12,877 bases of DNA, from the NCBI GenBank assembly GCA_024231375.1, contig JAAEQP010001316.1, positions 1-12,877 of the forward strand, in the 5' to 3' direction. The position numbers and the translations under genes are program-made. Of this stretch, positions 1-7,299 are shown piece after piece. The stretch is from a bacterium (lineage in GTDB: Bacteria; Hydrogenedentota; Hydrogenedentia; Hydrogenedentiales; SLHB01). Position 1 is the stretch's first letter. Every line of letters begins with the position of its first letter. The notes beneath the pieces are model-generated. The model was given only the letters and a program-made list of their open reading frames with translations, was not told where the DNA came from and ran no database searches.

Positions 1-51
1 CTCTTCCCTGACAAGGGCCGGCAAGAGGGGTCCGTGTCCGAAGTACATTGA
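1..51 (+). CDS. C-terminal tail of a gene entering from the left (partial, unidentified)
   Basis: Frame 1 is open from the window edge to a TGA at 49-51 and would encode 16 residues, LFPDKGRQEGSVSEVH. The segment is too short to identify. Its stop lies 27 bp before the ATG of the small membrane protein at 79, which has its own Shine-Dalgarno site, so the two could be co-transcribed. If the neighbour really is a symporter accessory protein, this would be the hydrophilic tail of the symporter; that is inference only. The open frame could also be chance, since one other frame is open here too. Confidence 0.35.
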   Translation, partial: LFPDKGRQEGSVSEVH

Positions 52-78
52 TCGGGTTTGGGTCCTGGGAGCATACAC

Positions 79-240
79 ATGGTGTATTGGATCGCGATTT
101 GGAAGGTCTTCTTCGTCGTGACCGTGGCGGCCTTCGGGCTGATGTCGGTGTGGGTGTCGTTTCAGGGCGCCCGCGACATCAAGGCGCTTCTGGCGACGCT
201 GAAGGGCCGCCACGAAGATGAGAAGCCCGGCGCGGCGTAG
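79..240 (+). CDS. Small single-helix membrane protein (53 aa), symporter-accessory-like
   Basis: The protein starts MVYWIAIWKV, continues with one hydrophobic helix (about residues 3-27, rich in F, V, A and W), and ends in a short charged tail (about residues 30-53: GARDIKALLATLKGRHEDE). I chose the ATG at 79 because GGGAG at 67-71 sits 7 nt upstream; a TTG at 58 in the same frame would add seven residues but lacks such a site. From memory, one-helix peptides with a 'W..F..G..DIK.L' layout are often encoded next to sodium:solute symporters in planctomycete-like and related bacteria. That is a resemblance, not a proven assignment, and the possible partner gene lies outside the window. Likely inner membrane with a cytoplasmic C-terminus. 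The function is unknown. Confidence 0.7.
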   Translation: MVYWIAIWKVFFVVTVAAFGLMSVWVSFQGARDIKALLATLKGRHEDEKPGAA

Positions 241-262
241 TGTTTCGAGGCTGGGCGGCGGC

Positions 263-300
263 GCGGACGCTCCGAATATTCGTCCGCAACGTCTTGTTTC
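263..300 (+). terminator. Hairpin after the small membrane gene, possible terminator
   Basis: A perfect 7-bp stem GCGGACG (263-269) / CGTCCGC (281-287) encloses an 11-nt AT-rich loop, 22 bp after the stop of the membrane protein. The tail (288-300) contains TCTTGTTT rather than a clean T-run, so termination may be weak. A second inverted repeat, TTTCCC (297-302) / GGGAAA (314-319), follows at once. The rest of the 107-bp spacer before the MoxR gene shows no clear -35/-10 pair. Confidence 0.4.
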
Positions 301-347
301 CCATCTGGTAGGCGGGAAATCGCAACCGACACGGATGGGAGCCGCCC

Positions 348-1376
348 ATGACGCAAGTGGAAGAGTATCAAATGGTTGAATCGACGGACAGCACTTCTGG
401 CGCGGCGGGAAATGCTGGGGCTCGTGCCTCACAAAACGATGCTGGGCAATGGGTTGCAAGGCTCGTTGACAACATCGAGAAGGTCATCTTCGGCAAGCGG
501 GAAGCGATCAAGCTCTGCGTGACCGGACTGATCGCCCGCGGTCATATCCTGATTGAGGACATTCCCGGCATCGGAAAGACGACCCTCGCCCAGGCTCTGG
601 CCCGTTCCATCGATTGCACGTTCACCCGGATTCAGTTCACCAGCGACATGCTTCCCTCGGACGTGATTGGCGTGTCCATCCTGAATCCGCGCGCGGGCAC
701 GTTCGAGTTCCGCAAAGGGCCCCTCTTTGCCAACGTGGTCCTGGCGGACGAGGTGAACCGGACGCCACCCAAGTCGCAGAGCGCGCTGCTCGAGGCCATG
801 AGCGAGTTTCAGGTGTCGGTGGATGGCGTTACGCACCCGCTTCCCGAGCCCTTCCTGGTGCTGGCCACGCAGAATCCCATCGAGTACGAAGGGACCTATA
901 CCTTGCCGGAGTCGCAGTTGGACCGGTTCATGCTCCGTGTGGACATCGGCTACCCGGGTGACGAGCACGAGTTGCACATCATGCGGCGCCGCGACCCGCG
1001 CAAGGCGCTGGCGAATCTGCAACCCGCCCTCACGGCGGATCAGGTGTTGGCCCTGCAGGATCTCGCCGGTGAGGTCCATGTGGACGATTCGGTCGCCCGC
1101 TATATGCTCGCCCTTGTCCAGGGCACCCGCGACCACGACGTCATCCAACTGGGGGCCAGCCCACGCGCTTCCGTGTCCTTCTACGAGGCGTGCCAGGCGC
1201 GCGCATTGGTGGATGGACGCGACTATGTGACGCCGGACGACGTGAAGCACATGGCCGTGCCCGTGCTGTCACACCGCATCCTGGTGAAATCGCGCGACGG
1301 CAACCCCATCGCGGCGGCCCAGGCGCGGACCAGGGCCGTGTACGACATCCTGAAACAAACGGCCATACCCGAGTAA
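348..1376 (+). CDS. MoxR-family AAA+ ATPase (342 aa)
   Basis: MoxR-type AAA+ ATPases are thought to act as chaperone-like remodelers that help assemble or activate partner complexes, often those with DUF58 or von Willebrand A partners. Residues 1-35 are a variable, polar N-terminus. The AAA+ core follows: Walker A GIGKT at 74-78 in the MoxR-typical DIPGIGKTT, Walker B VVLADEVNR at 130-138, sensor 1 ATQNP at 173-177, the ESQLDRF segment ending at 194, and the C-terminal lid with GASPRAS near 269-275. All catalytic elements are present and the length is normal for the family. The start ATG has GGGAG at 337-341, 6 nt upstream; an in-frame ATG at 372 is an alternative that would not change the core. 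It is the first gene of a three-gene operon and ends 9 bp before the DUF58 gene. The exact partner is inferred from this context. Confidence 0.95.
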   Translation: MTQVEEYQMVESTDSTSGAAGNAGARASQNDAGQWVARLVDNIEKVIFGKREAIKLCVTGLIARGHILIEDIPGIGKTTLAQALARSIDCTFTRIQFTSDMLPSDVIGVSILNPRAGTFEFRKGPLFANVVLADEVNRTPPKSQSALLEAMSEFQVSVDGVTHPLPEPFLVLATQNPIEYEGTYTLPESQLDRFMLRVDIGYPGDEHELHIMRRRDPRKALANLQPALTADQVLALQDLAGEVHVDDSVARYMLALVQGTRDHDVIQLGASPRASVSFYEACQARALVDGRDYVTPDDVKHMAVPVLSHRILVKSRDGNPIAAAQARTRAVYDILKQTAIPE

Positions 1377-1385
1377 CGTGCTGTC

Positions 1386-2459
1386 ATGCTACTGACTCGC
1401 AGCAACGCGCGTCGAAGGCTTCGGCGTCCCGGTCAGGTGTTCATCCTGATAGGGTTGCTTGTGTTGCTGGCTGCCTGGAACACGGGCACCAACCTCTACT
1501 ACCTCGTATTCGCCGGGTTGGCGAGCTTCATCCTGCTTTCCTGGCCCCTGTCCAAGTGGAACGTGCGGCGTTTGGAGCTGCGCTGCACCGCGCCCGACGC
1601 TGTCCATCGCTGCGATGCCTTCGCCGTGTCCGCCCGCATCGAGAACAGCCGACGGTTCTTCCCGTCCGTGTCCATCCGGGTTGAACGCGCCGACCGGCGG
1701 GGCGAGTCCTCCGGCTACGTGCTCACCATACCTCCAGGACAGGCCGCGCAATTCCCAATAACGGAACGATGCGAGAAGCGCGGCGTGTTTCCCCTTCCCG
1801 AATTCGATCTGGTGAGCACCTTCCCATTCGGGTTGTTCGAGTGCCGCAAACGGGTGCGTGCGCCCGGCGAGATCGTGGTGTATCCACGCGTGGTGGCCGC
1901 GCGGACGGCGCTCGTGGAACGGGCGCGCAGTCGAGGCCCGGCGCCGCGGGTCGCCCATGGCGACGGCGACGACTTCTTCAGCTTGCGCGAGTACCAGCCC
2001 GGCGACGACCTTAGGTACGTGGCATGGCGCGTCAGTGCGCGGCTAGGCGAACTGATGGTGAGAGAATTCGATCAGCAGGCGAACAAGTCCGTTCTCTTCG
2101 CGTTTGATTCCCGGTACGATTCGGGAATCGACGGGTTTGAAGAACATTTCGAAAAGACCATCGAAGTGCTGGCGTCCTTGGCGGTGACATTGTTGAATCG
2201 GCGGTACCACGTGGCGCTGCTGACCGCCACCGACTATGTGCAGGAGGACGACGGGCCGGCCCAGACCCTGAAGCTGCTTGACGCTCTGGCGCGCGTAGAG
2301 CCCGACCCGCCCGAGACCCCCGACCCCTTCGGGCGCGCCGCGTACATGGACGAGGGCCAGTTGGCTATCCACCTATACGTGACGCCCGATCCGGGACGCT
2401 GGGGCGAACGGACGAGCGGCACGCGCATCATCGACCCGGGGGAGGTGGTTCATGTCTAG
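1386..2459 (+). CDS. DUF58 family membrane-anchored protein (357 aa)
   Basis: Two hydrophobic helices (about residues 17-31 and 37-53, separated by the NTGTNLYY turn) anchor the protein in the membrane. They are followed by a beta-rich stretch (about 60-170) and the DUF58 signature around 193-229, with LREYQPGDD and the LRYVAWRVSAR segment. The rest (about 235-330) resembles the vWA-like portion that DUF58 proteins carry; the FDSRYDSG segment could be a degenerate metal-site-like motif. DUF58 has no established enzymatic activity and is usually found next to MoxR and transglutaminase genes, as here. No strong Shine-Dalgarno site precedes the ATG, and the 9-bp gap from the MoxR stop suggests coupled translation. 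Its 3' end overlaps the transglutaminase start by 8 nt (ATGTCTAG). Confidence 0.93.
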   Translation: MLLTRSNARRRLRRPGQVFILIGLLVLLAAWNTGTNLYYLVFAGLASFILLSWPLSKWNVRRLELRCTAPDAVHRCDAFAVSARIENSRRFFPSVSIRVERADRRGESSGYVLTIPPGQAAQFPITERCEKRGVFPLPEFDLVSTFPFGLFECRKRVRAPGEIVVYPRVVAARTALVERARSRGPAPRVAHGDGDDFFSLREYQPGDDLRYVAWRVSARLGELMVREFDQQANKSVLFAFDSRYDSGIDGFEEHFEKTIEVLASLAVTLLNRRYHVALLTATDYVQEDDGPAQTLKLLDALARVEPDPPETPDPFGRAAYMDEGQLAIHLYVTPDPGRWGERTSGTRIIDPGEVVHV

Positions 2460-4617
2460 TACCGCCTCACGCGTGCTGCGCATCAGCTTGGCCGTGCTGG
2501 TCTTGTCGGGATACCTGGCGCTGATCGCGACGCCAGCCTATCCGCCGTTCATTCTCGTGATCCCGGTCGTGCTGCTTGTCTTGAGTCCGGTGGGCGAGCG
2601 CCTGGACGAGAGGACGAGCATCTACCGGCATCTCACAACGGCGGTGGCCTTCTTCTACGGACTCGCCATGGTGGCCGTGGCACTCCAACTGGGGCTGCTG
2701 ACGGCCGTGACATGGCTGGTCATGTTCATCGAGGGCTACAAGCTGATCCACACCAAACGGCAGGGCGACTACCAGCAGATCTTCCTGATGGCCTTCTTCA
2801 TGCTCATCTGTGGCTGTGCCCTCGAACCCGGCGCGTCCATCGGTCTCGTCATGGCCTTGATGCTCGCCAGCGCGGTGTGGTGCTTCGTGATACTCCAGGT
2901 TCGGGGAGAGGCCGACGCGAACCCCTCGAGCGCGATCGCCGACATCGTGCCGCTTGAACGGCTTGAACACCGGGTTCCGCCGCAACGGCCCCGGTTCTTC
3001 AGTCGCGGACTGGTCACGGCCATCGCTGGCCTCAGCGCGGGGTGCATCCTGCTGACCTTTGGCCTGTTCGTGTTCACGCCGCGCATGGAAGCGGGTATCC
3101 TCGGACGCGGCGACCTCGGTTTGTCGCGCACGGGCCTCTCGGAAACCGTCGACCTGGCCGGTGGCGGACGCATCACGCTCGATCCGTCGCCCGTGATGCG
3201 CGTGGAGTTTCCTGATCTGCCCGACGGGCGGTACGACGGCGAGATGTTCTGGAGGGTGACGTCCTTCGACACGTATCAGGGCACTCAATGGGACTGCTAC
3301 GGCGTGTCCCAGAGCTTCCGCGATCAATCCGCGGGCACGAAGTTCTGGTCCCAGTCGACGAGGAGTGTTGCGCGTACGCCCGGGCAGGGCAAGTTCAAAC
3401 GGGTGGCCCAACGGATCTATCTGGACTCCGTGGAATCGGACGGTCTGCCGTGTCTGCCCTACGTTCGCGAGTTGACCAGCAACAGCGGACGAATCGGGTG
3501 GGACCCGCGGTCCGACTTCACGGTATTCAGCCGTTCGCAGACAACAAGCATGCACTACGAGGTCGTCTCGGAAGTGCCCGAGTACTCCGAGGATGAACTG
3601 AAGAGTGCGCCTGCCGATTACGAACGCATGTTGCCTCGTCAGGACCATTTCATCCTCACCATCGAGCACCTTGCCCCGCGGACAGCGGCGTTGGCCGAAC
3701 AACTGACACGGGATGCCGATACGGTGTACGACAAGGTGCGCGCCATCGAGGACTGGCTGGGCGGCGACACGTTTTCGTACTCACTGGATGTGCCGGTGCT
3801 TCCGGACAAGGACGCCATCGACGCGTTTATCCACGACGTACGTAGCGGCCATTGCGAACTGTACGCGACGGCAATGGCGCTGATGCTCCGCAGCGTGGGG
3901 ATTCCCGCGCGCGTAGTCAGTGGGTATCGAGGGGGCGAGTGGAGCCCCGGCGACCGTGCCTACATCGTCCGCAGGTCCATGGCGCATCTGTGGGTGGAGG
4001 TGTATTTCATCGACCGGGGATGGATCCCCTTCGACCCTTCACCGGCGGTGGCCTTGCCATCGGGCGGCGCCATAGCCTCGCTGCAGCGATCCCTCTCGCG
4101 GTATGTTCTGAACGCTAAGATGATGTGGTACCGCGACGTGGTGGGTTACGAAGGGCGAATCCAGTGGGCCAAACTGAAGAGTGCTGCTCTCGGGCTCGTC
4201 GGGTACGAAGAGGACCCCGACGCGGAGTCCGGATCGCCAAGATCGACAACCGCGTGGCGAATCCCACGGCGTCCGGTGCTCCTGTTCGCTCTTCTCCTTG
4301 TAATGCTCGGCCTGTGGCGCACGGTCCGCAACGGGACGCGATCGCGGGCTCGAGACCTGACCATCGACCAGGCGCGTGCGCTCAACGTGTACCGGCGGTT
4401 CCGTCGGCAAGTGCGACGCTTGGGCGCCGAGTGCGAGGGGAGAACAGCCGATGAGATTGCACGGGAACTGCATGCGGCCGGAACCGCTGACTCGGGGACG
4501 GTCGACGAGGTGGTGGGGATCTACAACGCGGTACGGTTCGGCCGGGGCAGCATGTCGTCAGAGGAGTACCGGGACCTGACCCGTCGCGTTCGGGCACTCA
4601 AGCCGGCGCGTTCCTGA
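2452..4617 (+). CDS. TgpA-like membrane transglutaminase with DUF3488-like N-terminus and DUF4129-like C-terminus (721 aa)
   Basis: The first 210 residues contain a cluster of hydrophobic helices (about 9-26, 32-46, 62-92, 107-122, 128-150 and 186-209), matching the membrane part of TgpA/DUF3488 proteins. A long extracytoplasmic section follows. The transglutaminase-like core has its Cys-His-Asp triad in the expected order: C468 in SGHCELYATAM, H512 in MAHLWVEVYF and D528 in WIPFDPSP. One more helix lies at about 608-622. The cytoplasmic tail (about 640-717) resembles DUF4129, ending in IYNAVRFGRGSMSSEEY. A good Shine-Dalgarno site (GGAGG, 2441-2445) sits 6 nt before the ATG inside the DUF58 gene. 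The family is linked to MoxR and DUF58 partners and to periplasmic peptide or protein modification; the physiological substrate cannot be read from sequence. The length is normal and nothing appears broken. Confidence 0.93.
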   Translation: MSSTASRVLRISLAVLVLSGYLALIATPAYPPFILVIPVVLLVLSPVGERLDERTSIYRHLTTAVAFFYGLAMVAVALQLGLLTAVTWLVMFIEGYKLIHTKRQGDYQQIFLMAFFMLICGCALEPGASIGLVMALMLASAVWCFVILQVRGEADANPSSAIADIVPLERLEHRVPPQRPRFFSRGLVTAIAGLSAGCILLTFGLFVFTPRMEAGILGRGDLGLSRTGLSETVDLAGGGRITLDPSPVMRVEFPDLPDGRYDGEMFWRVTSFDTYQGTQWDCYGVSQSFRDQSAGTKFWSQSTRSVARTPGQGKFKRVAQRIYLDSVESDGLPCLPYVRELTSNSGRIGWDPRSDFTVFSRSQTTSMHYEVVSEVPEYSEDELKSAPADYERMLPRQDHFILTIEHLAPRTAALAEQLTRDADTVYDKVRAIEDWLGGDTFSYSLDVPVLPDKDAIDAFIHDVRSGHCELYATAMALMLRSVGIPARVVSGYRGGEWSPGDRAYIVRRSMAHLWVEVYFIDRGWIPFDPSPAVALPSGGAIASLQRSLSRYVLNAKMMWYRDVVGYEGRIQWAKLKSAALGLVGYEEDPDAESGSPRSTTAWRIPRRPVLLFALLLVMLGLWRTVRNGTRSRARDLTIDQARALNVYRRFRRQVRRLGAECEGRTADEIARELHAAGTADSGTVDEVVGIYNAVRFGRGSMSSEEYRDLTRRVRALKPARS

Positions 4618-4623
4618 GCCACC

Positions 4624-5886
4624 CTACTTGCCCAGCAACAAACTGACCCGGTTCGCGTCCTTGCCCCACACCGCCACGCCCAAGTCCCGTTTGTCGTCGC
4701 CGTTGAAGTCCGCTGCGCAAAGCGCACTGGGCTGGCCGTCCTGGAATCGGTAGGTTTCCTCGTGGAACTCGACGGGCATCGCCCCTTCCCCGGAGGTGGC
4801 GAGCAGAACAGTGACGTCGCCCGCCGCTTGGCACGCGGCCGCAATGTCGGGTGCACCGTCTCCGTTCAGGTCCGCCACCAGAATGTCGCGAATTCCCTTC
4901 TCGATGATGGCCCGGCTGGCGGCCATGTCGTCCGCCTCCGCAAAAACGACCTCCTGAGACACGGGAAACGAGAAGTCTCTGGCGCCGAAGAAGATCACGA
5001 TGGAGTCGGCTGCGTCGCGATGGGAGACCACCAGGTCGAGACGGCCGTCGCGGTTCATGTCGGCCACGGCCACCCGGTGGGGGAGAGGGCCGCCGCTCAA
5101 GAACCGGTCGGCCTCGGTGAATGCGCCGGTGCCGTCTCCTTTCCACAGAACCACTTCGCCGGACACGTACATAGTCGTCACCAGATCCGTCTCCCCGTCC
5201 CGGTCGAAGTCGGCGTGCTCAATGTCGCGCGGTCCACCCGGGGCATCGTAGACCTTCGGTTCTGCGAAGTAGGCGTCGGCGTGTCCCGGATAGAAAATGA
5301 GGGTATCACTCGACCAGCCCGTGGCGATGACATCCCGAAATCCGTCATGATCGATGTCGCGAACGGTCAGGGCGGTGATTCCAGGCTTCGGGAACACGGG
5401 GTGGTCGTCGCTGTCGTACATGCGGTGATAGCGGAATTTGTTGGTGTCCAGGCTGAAGTACACCGGCACCAAATTGTCCGTGAGATTGCGGAACAGCGAC
5501 AGGTTCTGACCCCGAACCGCGTAGAAACTGCCCACCACAAGATCGGGCGCTTTCCGGGCGTCGATGTTGGCCACTTCGATGCAGTAGGGGGCAAAACCAG
5601 CGCGTAGCGTCTGACGGGTGTACGAGAGGTCCTCTCCGGCAGTCAACACCGAAAGCTCATCGTTGGCCGGCTTCTCTTCGCTGGGATCCACCAGAACGCC
5701 CCGGTCCGCCGTAACGATCTCGGGCTTGCCGTCGCCGTTGAGGTCGTGGGCCACGATGGCGCAGGGGTTGGGACCCACCGGGTAGGAACGTTTGTGGCGC
5801 GTGAAGGTTTGCGCTCCGGTTGCCGCCGCAACGACGGCCAGCGCACAGCAGCATATGCCCACTCGGACCACGCGAACAGTCAGCAT
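4624..5886 (-). CDS. Secreted FG-GAP/VCBS-repeat protein, probable seven-bladed beta-propeller (420 aa)
   Basis: The N-terminus has basic residues then a hydrophobic run (VGICCCALAVVAAATG), a probable signal peptide cleaved near residue 25. The mature protein is a series of calcium-loop-type FG-GAP repeats: DLNGDGKPEI (48), a degenerate IDARKAPDL (108), DIDHDGFRDV (177), DFDRDGETDL (226), DMNRDGRLDL (276), DLNGDGAPDI (339) and DFNGDDKRDL (393). Spacings of about 50-70 residues fit one repeat per blade, so seven blades fill the whole protein and no extra domain is present. Such propellers usually bind calcium and serve in adhesion, carbohydrate binding or as enzyme scaffolds; no catalytic residues are recognisable. 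The gene follows pdxA with a 1-nt gap (stop TGA, T, ATG), and AAGGGAGT at 5898-5905 inside pdxA is its likely ribosome site. It converges on the transglutaminase gene, with 6 bp between the stops. Confidence 0.88.
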   Translation of the reverse strand: MLTVRVVRVGICCCALAVVAAATGAQTFTRHKRSYPVGPNPCAIVAHDLNGDGKPEIVTADRGVLVDPSEEKPANDELSVLTAGEDLSYTRQTLRAGFAPYCIEVANIDARKAPDLVVGSFYAVRGQNLSLFRNLTDNLVPVYFSLDTNKFRYHRMYDSDDHPVFPKPGITALTVRDIDHDGFRDVIATGWSSDTLIFYPGHADAYFAEPKVYDAPGGPRDIEHADFDRDGETDLVTTMYVSGEVVLWKGDGTGAFTEADRFLSGGPLPHRVAVADMNRDGRLDLVVSHRDAADSIVIFFGARDFSFPVSQEVVFAEADDMAASRAIIEKGIRDILVADLNGDGAPDIAAACQAAGDVTVLLATSGEGAMPVEFHEETYRFQDGQPSALCAADFNGDDKRDLGVAVWGKDANRVSLLLGK

Positions 5887-5887
5887 A

Positions 5888-6928
5888 TCAGTCTTGTACT
5901 CCCTTGGAACTCAGGAGGGCCGCCAGCCTCAGCGCGGCCAGCAGGCTGTTCTCCCGAGCGATTCCCTTTCCTGCGATGTCGTATGCGGTGCCGTGATCGA
6001 CGGAGGTGCGCACGATGGGAATGCCCAGCGTCACGTTGACCCCCTCGTCCATGGCAATCAGTTTCAGCGCAATATGGCCCTGATCGTGGTACATGGCTAC
6101 GACCAAGTCGAATTCCCCGTCCCACATGCGGCGGAACACCGTATCGGGAGGGTAGGGGCCCGAGCAGTCAATGCCCTCTTCGCGGCAGAGCGCGACCGCT
6201 GGTTCAATCTCACGCATCTCCTCAGTGCCCAGCACGCCCGCCTCACCCGCATGGGGGTTCATACCCGATACGGCGATGCGGCGACCGGGTCCCTTGCCGC
6301 CCGACGCGGCCGACAGACGCAGCAGCGCGTCGTGGGCAATCCGGATGGTGGACGCAATCCGGTCCGTACGAATCTGGGCGGCCACTTCGATCAGCGGACA
6401 ATGCGCCGTCACATGCACGATGCGCATGCGGTCCGAGAACAACGACATGCGGTAGTCGCCCGCCCCCGTCATTTCGGCGATGATCTCCGTGTGGCCCGGA
6501 TACGCGTATCCAGCTAGATGAATGCCTTCTTTGTTGAGGGGGCACGTAACGATCCCGTCGATTGTGCCGTTCATAGTGAGGCGCACGCCCTCCTGCAGCC
6601 ATTGCACCGCGCACCGGCCAGCCTCTGCAGACAGGGTGCCGGGAGTGACGGGAGGAGCAGCAACGCCAGCCTCGTAGACCGGGATCCCTTTCCCAGGTTC
6701 GTAGGCCGCGTCGGGTGAATCGATGCGGTAGAGGTTGGGGAGTGGGGGGCACTGCGCCGCCCCAGGAAGCGTCTCCAGCAGGCGCTTCGTATCTTCAAGC
6801 GCAGTCACATTGCCTATCACGAACGGGTCACAATAGTCCTGGACCGCGTGGTTTGTGAACGCCTTCAAGGTGATTTCGGGTCCCACGCCATTGACGTCGC
6901 CGAGTGTGATTGCCAGCTTCGGTTTCAT
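5888..6928 (-). CDS. pdxA: 4-hydroxythreonine-4-phosphate dehydrogenase PdxA (346 aa)
   Basis: PdxA oxidises 4-phosphohydroxy-L-threonine with NAD(P) and, with PdxJ, makes the pyridine ring of vitamin B6 (PLP) in the cytoplasm. Family landmarks are intact: the N-terminal ITLGDVNGVGPEI (7-19), the TCPLNKEGIHLAG segment (128-140), and the metal-binding histidines, which by family comparison are H146 (YPGHTE), H176 (TAHCPL) and H281 (YHDQG). The SGMNPHAGE segment (221-229) and the C-terminal TSVDHGTAYDIAGKG are also typical. N-terminal and TCPLNK motif residues differ from the enterobacterial TMGDPAGIGPE and TGPINK forms. A relative acting on other phosphorylated sugar acids (PdxA2 type) is possible, but the overall match supports PdxA. 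The ATG at 6926-6928 has only a weak Shine-Dalgarno (ACGGA). The gene opens a two-gene unit with the FG-GAP protein; no other B6 gene is in view. Confidence 0.93.
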   Translation of the reverse strand: MKPKLAITLGDVNGVGPEITLKAFTNHAVQDYCDPFVIGNVTALEDTKRLLETLPGAAQCPPLPNLYRIDSPDAAYEPGKGIPVYEAGVAAPPVTPGTLSAEAGRCAVQWLQEGVRLTMNGTIDGIVTCPLNKEGIHLAGYAYPGHTEIIAEMTGAGDYRMSLFSDRMRIVHVTAHCPLIEVAAQIRTDRIASTIRIAHDALLRLSAASGGKGPGRRIAVSGMNPHAGEAGVLGTEEMREIEPAVALCREEGIDCSGPYPPDTVFRRMWDGEFDLVVAMYHDQGHIALKLIAMDEGVNVTLGIPIVRTSVDHGTAYDIAGKGIARENSLLAALRLAALLSSKGVQD

Positions 6929-7059
6929 GCGGTTCCGTCCATAGATTCCAACGGGATTTCAGCGAGATTCCTGCCCGATCTCTGGGCAAATCGTCGTTAG
7001 CATACGCGATCGGTGCATGGTTCTCCAGCGCCTTTCACTGGATCGTCCAGAGACGGCAA
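6929..7059. other. Divergent spacer between pdxA and the small upstream ORF
   Basis: This 131-bp part of the region between pdxA (minus) and the rightward genes should hold the pdxA promoter. I see no convincing -35/-10 pair on either strand. The best minus-strand candidate is a TATGCT at about 6999-7004 (complement) without a good -35. A small 5-bp hairpin TGCCC (6972-6976) / GGGCA (6984-6988) is present. Together with the uncertain ORF that follows, the gap to the next confident start codon (7296) is 367 bp. Confidence 0.4.
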
Positions 7060-7299
7060 ATGGTTCCACGGAGGCCACTTCTCGTGCCCTTGGCTGCCAG
7101 TGTGTTGGTGGCGACCTCACAAGGCAACGGGGACGCCTGTGTTGACCGCTTCGGCCGTATCGCCTACTCTATGGGGTACGAACTGCCTGCGATGGGCGCG
7201 GGTGGCTTCGCACGGACCCTGCCGGACACCCAGAGTTGCGGTACCCTCTGTCACGTTCCGGACCAACTGAGTTTCAGAAACGGGATGATCATCCAATGA
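7060..7299 (+). CDS. Possible small exported peptide (79 aa), start-stop coupled to the next gene
   Basis: This frame encodes MVPRRPLLVPLAASVLVA at its start, a plausible short signal peptide with a basic n-region, then a polar section with C27 and a SCGTLCH segment (C60, C64, H65). The cysteine spacing is CX3CH, not the standard CX2CH haem site, so haem binding is doubtful; the cysteines could form a disulfide. The TGA at 7297-7299 overlaps the ATG of the large haem-propeller gene as ATGA, a classic arrangement for translational coupling. G or C at about two thirds of third positions is compatible with coding but not decisive. There is no good Shine-Dalgarno before the ATG, the same frame is open upstream to 6910, and I recognise no family. 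It may be only a chance frame in the 5' leader of the large gene. Confidence 0.35.
   Translation: MVPRRPLLVPLAASVLVATSQGNGDACVDRFGRIAYSMGYELPAMGAGGFARTLPDTQSCGTLCHVPDQLSFRNGMIIQ

Noticed and set aside
2467..3702. Long antisense open frame (411 codons) inside the transglutaminase gene
   Set aside because: The sense strand has clear family motifs and a full operon context. The antisense product is Arg/His/Gln-rich low-complexity sequence, as expected of a shadow in GC-rich DNA.
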